A stretch of 64,000 bases of DNA from Asticcacaulis machinosus. Lineage in GTDB: Bacteria; Pseudomonadota; Alphaproteobacteria; Caulobacterales; Caulobacteraceae. The translations under genes and the position numbers were made by a program. The notes beneath the pieces were generated by a model. The model searched no databases, was not told where the DNA came from, and worked only from the letters and a program-made list of their open reading frames with translations. Within the stretch, counting starts at the first letter, position 1, and the number at the start of each line of letters is the position of its first letter. The stretch is taken from contig NZ_JAQQKV010000002.1 of the NCBI RefSeq assembly GCF_028550435.1, positions 310,001 through 374,000 on the forward strand, in the 5' to 3' direction. This document shows positions 17,719 through 24,196 of the stretch, one piece after another.

Positions 17719-19590
17719 TCAATTTGAATGGGTTTTACCTTGGCTGTGCCGCAGCCAGAGCGATAAGGCGACGGTTCGCCATACCGCTTGCAAATCGTAG
17801 GCCGCAACCTTCGCCCCCTTTTGCCGCAACCTTTTGAGTGATTTTCGCACCCGTTCAAGATCGACGAAGCTCGCTACATTATCACGGTTATGCTCAATCA
17901 CATCCCGCATCAGGTCTTCGTGATGTGCCAACAGGCCCGATGCGATATGGGGCGCGAAATCAAACTTGCTGCGCCGCCACTGAACCTTGGGCGGTAAAAC
18001 GCCCTCCATCGCCTGACGCAGGATCAGGCGGACATGGCCCTGATCAAGCTTGGCCTCTGACGGTAGCGACAGACAAAACTCAACCACCCGCTTATCGAAG
18101 AACGGAAACCGCGCTTCAAGTCCGGCTCCGGCTGCGGCCGCTTCAATCACTTCAAGGCTTGAAGCCAGCCCCGGCGATTGCAAAAACGCCGTATGCTGCG
18201 ACGCTTCGTCCTGATGCAGGGTGCGACGATCCGCTGCCGCGCGCGCACGAAATTCAGGCGTCAGCAATACGTCTCGATCCGCCTTGGGCCAGCGTTTTTG
18301 AACCCAGCCTGCCACGCGACGCAGATAGTGCGCACCCTTGAAACGCCCATAGCGAATGAACAGAAGAATAAACAGCCCCAACCGCCCCTGCCCGTACAGA
18401 CCTGAGAAGGCACGGGTCTGGATCCACAACTCTCGCCAGCGGCCTTGCTGTGCCAGTTCGTGGAACCGGCCATAGCCGTGCGACAACACCTCATCGCCGC
18501 CGTGGCCCTCGAAAACCACACGAAAGCCTTCATCCCCGACCCGCTGGAACAGAGCGCTGGTCATACGCAGGCCCGGCGCGCCAAACAACCGCCCTTCAAG
18601 CGCCAGCAGCGCCTCGAAATCACCAAACGGCGCATAACCATCCATCGCCACATGACGCGGGCGGAAATGGGCGTGGGCGATACCGGCATCTATATAGTCG
18701 CGCTCACTCAACTCCGGCGTTTTATCGAACACCACAGAAAAACTGTCGACAGGGTCATTGGGCTGCAACTGACTGGCCAGACAGGCGATCGAGGTCGAAT
18801 CCAGCCCGCCACTGAGCAGGGCCGCCACCGGTTGATTTGAACGCAGACGGCAACGCACCGCCTCGGTCAGCAGGGCCCGTAAAGCCGCCGGATTTTTGTC
18901 GGTTATGGTTTCATCCGGCGCCGCCTGCCAATAGGACGTCAAGGTCGGCGCCAGATCAGACCCGGCGCTCAAACTATGGCCCGGCGGCACCCGCCACAGG
19001 CCGTCATAAACCACCCGATGGTCGCGCGGCAGTTGGCCGGTCATGAAATCGGCAACGTCAGCCTCAATCAGTCCAGCTTTCGACAGATCGGCAAAGGGTG
19101 CGCCCGGTGCGGCCAGCACCTTGGGCTCACTGGCCAGCGCCAGACCGGCGCTGTCGGCACGATAAAACAGAGGCTTTACGCCCATATGGTCGCGGGCGGC
19201 AAAAATGCGCTGCGTGTCGGCATCATATATAATGACAGCAAAATCACCGATGAAGTGATGCACACAGCCCTCACCCCAGCGCTGCCACGCCGCCAGAATC
19301 AGCGCCCCTTCGGACAGGCTGGCGTCCGTGATGCCAAGATCGGACAGAAGTTCGGGACGGTTATCCAGCCGCGCATCGACCACGGCGCGCACCGTACCGT
19401 CTTCAAAAATGGTTGCCTGTGGCGGATCTTCGGCCAAGGTGCGCATCAGACCTGCACCCAAAGCCCGCCCGCCATCCGCCCAAACCGCGATCCCGTCCGG
19501 CGCACGATAGGGCATGGCCCGCAACAGGGTTAACGCCATGTCATGCGCTGAGGCTTCAGATTTCAGAAATATACCGGCAATCGCGCTCAA
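17719..19590 (-). CDS. Lasso peptide macrolactam synthetase (C protein, asparagine-synthetase-like)
   Basis: This 623-residue protein has the class II asparagine synthetase layout: an N-terminal Ntn-type half and a C-terminal ATP-pyrophosphatase half with the PP-loop LLSGGLDSTS (SGGLDS at 260-265). The catalytic Cys that follows the initiator Met in glutamine-using AsnB is replaced by Ser (start M-S-A-I-A-G-I-F), typical of lasso C proteins, which adenylate the ring Asp or Glu and need no ammonia. It would form the bond between the core N-terminus and the Asp side chain. The start is a TTG sharing bases with the TGA of B2, implying translational coupling. True AsnB is unlikely because of the missing Cys and the setting. 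Confidence 0.88.
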   Translation of the reverse strand: MSAIAGIFLKSEASAHDMALTLLRAMPYRAPDGIAVWADGGRALGAGLMRTLAEDPPQATIFEDGTVRAVVDARLDNRPELLSDLGITDASLSEGALILAAWQRWGEGCVHHFIGDFAVIIYDADTQRIFAARDHMGVKPLFYRADSAGLALASEPKVLAAPGAPFADLSKAGLIEADVADFMTGQLPRDHRVVYDGLWRVPPGHSLSAGSDLAPTLTSYWQAAPDETITDKNPAALRALLTEAVRCRLRSNQPVAALLSGGLDSTSIACLASQLQPNDPVDSFSVVFDKTPELSERDYIDAGIAHAHFRPRHVAMDGYAPFGDFEALLALEGRLFGAPGLRMTSALFQRVGDEGFRVVFEGHGGDEVLSHGYGRFHELAQQGRWRELWIQTRAFSGLYGQGRLGLFILLFIRYGRFKGAHYLRRVAGWVQKRWPKADRDVLLTPEFRARAAADRRTLHQDEASQHTAFLQSPGLASSLEVIEAAAAGAGLEARFPFFDKRVVEFCLSLPSEAKLDQGHVRLILRQAMEGVLPPKVQWRRSKFDFAPHIASGLLAHHEDLMRDVIEHNRDNVASFVDLERVRKSLKRLRQKGAKVAAYDLQAVWRTVALSLWLRHSQGKTHSN

Positions 19591-20006
19591 GGGATCTGTG
19601 CACCCATCCGGGTCAGCAGCTTATAGCGCTCAAGCTCACCCGATTCATTGCCGACCACGACCTGATCGCCGCTCATGACCCAGGCATGGGCCAAAAGTCC
19701 CTTATCGCCCTCTTTATCGCTCTGGGCCACACCGACACATAAGGATGAGCCAAAGCCATGCCGTTTCAGAATATATTGCGCCGTCATCGCCCGCGACAGG
19801 CAGGTCGCTCCCGGAATAGGTTTGGCGGTTTTAAACACAAACCAGCCGACACGGCGGGCTTCCCACGGCGGGGCGGGCGGGCCGTCGATTTCACGGATGT
19901 GTTGCTTGATTCGCTTGTACCCAAAGGCAAGGATATAGGCGCGGAAATAGAGGTTCAGCGCGAAGTATTTGGTTCCCGACAGGATATTTTTCCAAGCCGT
20001 CTGCAT
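19587..20006 (-). CDS. Lasso leader peptidase (B2 protein, transglutaminase-like)
   Basis: This protein of about 139 residues has the transglutaminase-like fold of lasso B2 proteases. The catalytic Cys lies in PIPGATCLSRAMTAQ (about Cys69) and the His in LLAHAWVM (about His107), followed by a likely Asp in SGDQVVV. B2 cuts the leader from the precursor after B1 delivers it. The ATG at 20006 was chosen; a TTG at 20063 overlapping the end of B1 would add 19 residues and cannot be excluded. The gene ends in TGA that overlaps the TTG of the C gene. B1 and B2 are separate genes here, unlike the fused B protein of the best known proteobacterial clusters. Confidence 0.85.
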   Translation of the reverse strand: MQTAWKNILSGTKYFALNLYFRAYILAFGYKRIKQHIREIDGPPAPPWEARRVGWFVFKTAKPIPGATCLSRAMTAQYILKRHGFGSSLCVGVAQSDKEGDKGLLAHAWVMSGDQVVVGNESGELERYKLLTRMGAQIP

Positions 20007-20046
20007 GGCTTTGTGTATCCTAGCTTGGGCCGGCCGGTAAGCGCGT

Positions 20047-20331
20047 TTAAGCGCTGACAGCAATCAGGCCCTGTTCTGACAATTGCGTCAGCAAAGTCTG
20101 CAAATCCCGTTCCAGAACCTCAGGGCTGGCATCATAGGCCCCGGTCATCGCGGTTAAAATATCACCCAGCGTTTTGGCAGATCCTTCGATCTGCGACCAG
20201 ACATAGGCACCGGTCTGATTCAGATTAAAATAGCTGCCGGTGCGTAAATCCAGCAGAGCCAGCCCACCGGCCAGTTCCGTGCCGACCACATCGCCCGACG
20301 CCGTAATGATTGAGGAATTCACCAGCGCCAC
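20047..20331 (-). CDS. Lasso RiPP recognition element (B1 protein, PqqD-like)
   Basis: This protein of about 94 residues has the PqqD-like pattern of RiPP recognition elements: an N-terminal beta region (ITASGDVVGTELAGGLALLDLRTGSYFNLNQTGAYVW), then helices (GDILTAMTGAYDASPEVLERDLQTLLTQLSEQGLI). B1 binds the precursor's leader and hands it to B2 and C. I place the start at the GTG at 20331 (VALVNSS). The longer frame to an ATG at 20394 would begin inside the attenuator hairpin, and its first 20 residues have no family resemblance. It is the first processing gene after the precursor. Confidence 0.84.
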   Translation of the reverse strand: MALVNSSIITASGDVVGTELAGGLALLDLRTGSYFNLNQTGAYVWSQIEGSAKTLGDILTAMTGAYDASPEVLERDLQTLLTQLSEQGLIAVSA

Positions 20332-20378
20332 GCAACCACTCCGGATTAAAAAATTTGAAACTATGATTATATATGTAA

Positions 20379-20412
20379 AAATGCCCGGCGACATATAACC
20401 CGCCGGGCATTT
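20379..20412 (-). terminator. Attenuator-like hairpin between lasso precursor and processing genes
   Basis: Arms at 20379-20390 and 20401-20412 pair perfectly over 12 bases (aaatgcccggcg with cgccgggcattt) around a ten-base loop. On the minus strand the stem is followed by a short T run, the form of an intrinsic terminator. It lies after the precursor stop at 20440 and before B1. In lasso operons such a partial terminator is known to let precursor mRNA exceed that for the enzymes. Confidence 0.75.
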
Positions 20413-20439
20413 TAGAACTCTTTACTCACAGGCCTGGCC

Positions 20440-20586
20440 TTAGGAGAAGGTCAGATCCGCAAACGGCGTACCGATCGGGAACGTCGCGTCGAGCGTACCA
20501 CCGGTACCCGTGTTCTGGGTGGTGGTTTCAAAGTCGCCAACCTTAGCTACGGTCGGGGCTTCGTAAGCAGCTTTAACTTGCGTCAT
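20440..20586 (-). CDS. Lasso peptide precursor (A protein), predicted C-terminal Ser phospho-acceptor
   Basis: This 48-residue peptide has a leader with Y8-E-A-P11-T-V-A-K-V-G17-D-F, matching the YxxPxLxxxG motif bound by B1 proteins. Only one registration satisfies both a Thr at leader position -2 and a ring of 7-9 residues closing on Asp33: cleavage after TTTQ, giving a core of residues 25-48. That core starts NTGTGGTLD with a nine-membered Asn1-Asp9 ring and has a 15-residue tail ending FADLTFS. The C-terminal Ser fits the kinase gene in the cluster. The ATG at 20586 has GGAGA about eight bases upstream; a longer frame to 20661 is unlikely. The alternative cleavages giving Gly1 (ring of 7) or Thr1 (ring of 8) lack the -2 Thr. 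Confidence 0.88.
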   Translation of the reverse strand: MTQVKAAYEAPTVAKVGDFETTTQNTGTGGTLDATFPIGTPFADLTFS

Positions 20587-20750
20587 TTCAAAAATCTCCG
20601 TAATGGGGCGAACCCCTTTGGATAACGAAAAAAAACTCTCATATTCAGGGCTTAAAGTCAAGCCTAAGGATTTCTCAACATAAATGATGTATAGTGGTAA
20701 TTACTACTTTGCCGCCGTTTTTATAAAATCTTTTCATTGGGGATAAGCGC

Positions 20751-21788
20751 ATGAGCCTTCTGTGTCTGAATCTGGCCAAAATGCTTGAGGATGGACACGT
20801 CGCCGCCGCCCCCTTGGCCGACAGAAAAACATTTGAAAATACAATAGCTTGCGCTAAAAAAAACAAGCTGAACGTACTGCTTGAGCGCACAATGACGCCC
20901 TCAGATCATGACGCAGCGCAATATAAAGACTTCGTAAATGAAAACCGCAGCGTCGCATTAACCAATTCCCGCATCCTGCATCTGATTCACAAAACTCACC
21001 TGACACTAGAATCTGCGGGCATTAACCACGTATTTTATAAGGGCCCGCTGCAACAAAAAATTCTCTACGGCGACTTTTTTTCGAAAAAAAGTGTCGATGC
21101 TGACCTGCTGGTGGCCAGAAAAGACTTCTCCCGCGCCCGCGAAGTGCTTGTTGCCGCTGGTTTTTCAGTTCCGGCAGAATGTCACCGTTTGTGGTGGCGA
21201 ATCTTTCTGGGCGAGCAACACCTGTTTCGTGAGGGTTCAGCCCCCCATTCGGTAGATCTTCACCACCGCCTTCAGCAACCCGGATCGCCCGCACCGCGCC
21301 ACATCGACAGATTTATGAGTGATTCCGTTAAGGTTAATTTGGGCTCTCTTAATATACCCACGCCGAATATTAAGTATATCGTGCTTATCTCGGCGATGAA
21401 TCTTGTGAAAGCTATATATAACCGCCAACCTGGCGGAAGTTATGCTATGGATCTTCTGACGGCACTGCGGCGCATGACACCGCATGAAATCAAGGCCGTG
21501 CGCGACGAAGCGCAGTCGCAGGGGTTGAATAACACCGTTCGCTTTTCGTCGCGCCTGTCGGCATTAGTCTTTGGCGTTGCCGATCTTTTCTCGACAGCAC
21601 CCCTGACGTTTCCATTCGACGAAGATCAGATGAGTGCGTTATTATTATCGCCTGAAACCGCGACAGATCACATGCCGCGCCGTCGGGTCATGCTGAGCTA
21701 TTTATCGGATCACCCTATAAGTGATTTCCCGCGCGAAACCTTGCGCTGGCTGGCCTCAGAGACAGCGCGCATCACACCCTGGTTCTGA
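20751..21788 (+). CDS. Lasso-associated nucleotidyltransferase family protein
   Basis: This 345-residue protein resembles the uncharacterised nucleotidyltransferase family (NTP_transf_5 type). It has HVFYKGPLQQKILYGD at about residues 93-108 and SVDADLLV at 114-121, where Asp116 and Asp118 are the likely metal-binding pair. Members of this family recur next to kinase-type lasso clusters, where their role is unsettled; they might modify the peptide or a cofactor. It is transcribed divergently from the precursor gene with about 165 bases between, suggesting shared control. The ATG is preceded by GGGGA at a suitable distance. It is more AT-rich than the downstream co-polymerase gene. Confidence 0.75.
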   Translation: MSLLCLNLAKMLEDGHVAAAPLADRKTFENTIACAKKNKLNVLLERTMTPSDHDAAQYKDFVNENRSVALTNSRILHLIHKTHLTLESAGINHVFYKGPLQQKILYGDFFSKKSVDADLLVARKDFSRAREVLVAAGFSVPAECHRLWWRIFLGEQHLFREGSAPHSVDLHHRLQQPGSPAPRHIDRFMSDSVKVNLGSLNIPTPNIKYIVLISAMNLVKAIYNRQPGGSYAMDLLTALRRMTPHEIKAVRDEAQSQGLNNTVRFSSRLSALVFGVADLFSTAPLTFPFDEDQMSALLLSPETATDHMPRRRVMLSYLSDHPISDFPRETLRWLASETARITPWF

Positions 21789-21956
21789 TTCGGATCAAGG
21801 TTCGGGCCCTCCGCAATTTATTTATCATTCTGTTAACCGCTGAGACGCTGTGTTAACACTCTGGTCATAAATCCGACCTGAGAATGATCTGCCACGCCTG
21901 CGCGCGCCGGCCATATTCAGGCGCGCCCTCAATATTCGGTTGAAAAGAATTTTTAA

Positions 21957-24116
21957 ATGAAGCCTGAAACCTTTGACATGGCCGCGGAGCGTGAGGACAT
22001 ATTGCAGATTCGGCTTGATCTGCGCTCCATCGGCTTTGATTACCGACGCTATATCTGGATATTTGTGCCGGTTTTCATCATGATATTCGGTCTGGTGTTC
22101 GGCTATTTCGCCACGCGCCCCAAGCTTTATACCGCAACCTCGATGGTCGCCCTTGATGCCCGTAACGTGGTCAGTCAGGAAAATCAGGCCCTGATACCCA
22201 TCGGTGAGGATTATTCGGCGGAATCCATTCAGATTAATACCGAGCTTGTCTTATTGCATCAGCTCTCACTGGCGGAACGGGTTGTGTCAGCCCTGAAGCT
22301 CGATCAGCTCCCGAAGGTTAAGCCCGCGCCGCAATCCGCCAAGGAGAGCGCAAAATCACAAGCGCCGGTCGAGACCTTATCCCCGCAGGCCCAGCAGGCC
22401 CGCCTTCGCCGCAACATCGCCGGCAGCCTGTACTCGGGCCTTAAGATTGTCCGTCATGGCAGCACGCATGTCGTCTATATTTCCTATTCAGCCCCGAACC
22501 CGGCTCTGGCCGCCGATGTCGCCAATGCGTGGGGGCAGCAATATATCGCGCAGAAAATCGATATAACTCAGGCGGAACTGCGCGACGCGGGCAGCGGCAT
22601 GGCCAAAAGGCTCGAAGAATTGCGGGGCGAAGTTCTGGCGCGCGAACAGGCCGTTGCCAGTTATAAAATCGCCAACAATCTGATGACCACCGGCAGCGCC
22701 ACCCTGACCGAGGGCGAAATCTCCGCCTTAAACCGCCAGATCACGGATACAAAACTCACCCTGGCCGAAAAACAAGCCCGCCTGAGCACCGCCCGCACCC
22801 AGATCAAAGGACTTGGACTCACCGCCGATGACTCCAGCCCCGTCAATTCTCCCGTTTTGAACACATTGCGCGTCAGACGTGCTCAGCTCACCCGCCAGGT
22901 CGCCGATCTTCAGTCCATCTACGGCCCGCGCCATCCCAACGTGATCGCGGCTCAAGGTCAAGTGGAAGATATTGATCGCCAGATCCGCAGCGAAGGCCAC
23001 AGGATTGTCGCCAATCTTCAGGCTCAGGTCGATATAGAACAGCGCCGCCTTGGCGGCACTCAGGCCAATCTCAATTCCAGCATGGGCGATTTGGCCAATG
23101 CCAATGCCGCCAGCGTTGATCTCGGCCAGCTTGAAGCCGATGCCGAGGCGGCACAAGGCGTATTTGAGCACTACCTTTCTTTGTACAAACAAGCGCTTAC
23201 GGCCAATCCGGCCCAGAATGTCAAGGCGCGGATTCTGTCGGAAGCCAAGGCGCCTGCGACGCCGTCTTCACCGGATCTGGGCCTCGGTTTTGGTCTGGCC
23301 CTGGCCGCCGCCAGTATAGGCGGCGCAGGTGCGGTTCTGCTGCGGCGCATGTTTGAAACCGGCATCATCGTCCCCGGTGATATTGGCTATAAACTCGGCC
23401 AGCCCCATCTGGCCACACTGGTCAGCGTGCCGGCGGCAGCTAAGGATAAGGCTCAGCCGCTTGCCCTGCCCGATTATGTTTTACAAAACCCAAGCTCCGC
23501 GTTTGCCGAAGGCTTAAGAGCGCTCAGAGCCGCTATACTGCATATGGCCCCTGACCACGGCGGCGTTATTGCCATCACCTCCCCCCTGCCGTCAGAGGGA
23601 AAATCGACGACTTCGGTGTGTCTGGCCAAGATCATGGCCATGTCCGGCCAATCGGTCATTGTCGTCGAGTGTGACCTGCGCCGCCCCGGTCTCAGCCGCG
23701 CGCTTAACCGGCGGGCCGAAAACGGACTGCTGGAGGTTTTAAGTGGTGACTTAAGCCTTGAGGACGTTGTCCTGACGGATGACACCGGGATCGATTATCT
23801 GCTGGCGCCGCGCAAAAACCGTGATGTCACCGGCGTGTTTGAGGCGGCGATCATGGACCGGTTGCTGACCTATCTGCGTCACAAATACGATATTGTTATT
23901 CTGGATACCCCGCCGGTGCTGGCGATTGACGAAACGCAGATTCTGGCGGCCAAGGCGGATCAGACGGTCATGTTGGTACGCTGGTCAAAAACGCCGCTCA
24001 AGGCGGTGCGTGCAGCGCTTGATAAACTCAAGCAGGGCAGCATTATCGGCATTGCCCTGACCCAGATGGATGAACGGCTGTTTTCAAAAATCACGATGTC
24101 TGATTACCGGGCCTAA
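21957..24116 (+). CDS. Wzc/ExoP-type polysaccharide co-polymerase with BY-kinase domain (copy 1, reduced Tyr tail)
   Basis: This 719-residue protein has a Wzz-type N-terminal part with a membrane segment at about residues 33-52, a long coiled-coil region (about 205-410), a second membrane segment near 441-463 and a C-terminal bacterial tyrosine kinase. The kinase has Walker A SPLPSEGKST (542-551), Walker A' VIVVECDLR and Walker B IVILDTPPVL. Such proteins control chain length and export by cyclic autophosphorylation of a C-terminal Tyr cluster. Here the tail ends SDYRA with a single Tyr, unlike the two paralogues, which have seven each. It is a single-gene unit convergent with copy 2. The ribosome-binding site is weak. 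Confidence 0.87.
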   Translation: MKPETFDMAAEREDILQIRLDLRSIGFDYRRYIWIFVPVFIMIFGLVFGYFATRPKLYTATSMVALDARNVVSQENQALIPIGEDYSAESIQINTELVLLHQLSLAERVVSALKLDQLPKVKPAPQSAKESAKSQAPVETLSPQAQQARLRRNIAGSLYSGLKIVRHGSTHVVYISYSAPNPALAADVANAWGQQYIAQKIDITQAELRDAGSGMAKRLEELRGEVLAREQAVASYKIANNLMTTGSATLTEGEISALNRQITDTKLTLAEKQARLSTARTQIKGLGLTADDSSPVNSPVLNTLRVRRAQLTRQVADLQSIYGPRHPNVIAAQGQVEDIDRQIRSEGHRIVANLQAQVDIEQRRLGGTQANLNSSMGDLANANAASVDLGQLEADAEAAQGVFEHYLSLYKQALTANPAQNVKARILSEAKAPATPSSPDLGLGFGLALAAASIGGAGAVLLRRMFETGIIVPGDIGYKLGQPHLATLVSVPAAAKDKAQPLALPDYVLQNPSSAFAEGLRALRAAILHMAPDHGGVIAITSPLPSEGKSTTSVCLAKIMAMSGQSVIVVECDLRRPGLSRALNRRAENGLLEVLSGDLSLEDVVLTDDTGIDYLLAPRKNRDVTGVFEAAIMDRLLTYLRHKYDIVILDTPPVLAIDETQILAAKADQTVMLVRWSKTPLKAVRAALDKLKQGSIIGIALTQMDERLFSKITMSDYRA

Positions 24117-24136
24117 CTTAGCCCGCTTAACACATT

Positions 24137-24174
24137 AAAAAAGCCTGCCACCGCGAACGGGGCAGGCTTTTTTT
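24137..24174. terminator. Bidirectional intrinsic terminator between two convergent BY-kinase genes
   Basis: The arms aaaaaagcctgcc and ggcaggcttttttt pair around an eleven-base loop, with A runs on one side and T runs on the other. The hairpin therefore works on both strands. It lies between the stop at 24116 (plus) and the stop at 24197 (minus). Confidence 0.85.
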
Positions 24175-24196
24175 GTATCAGCTTAAGTTACGCCAC

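Noticed and set aside
20587-20661. 25-residue extension of the lasso precursor
   Set aside because: Lasso leaders are short, and the ATG at 20586 has its own GGAGA; the extension lacks any leader motif.
14979-21788. Presence of a lasso isopeptidase, TonB receptor or dedicated regulator in the cluster
   Set aside because: I looked for them on both strands and found none; the neighbours on both sides are EPS genes.
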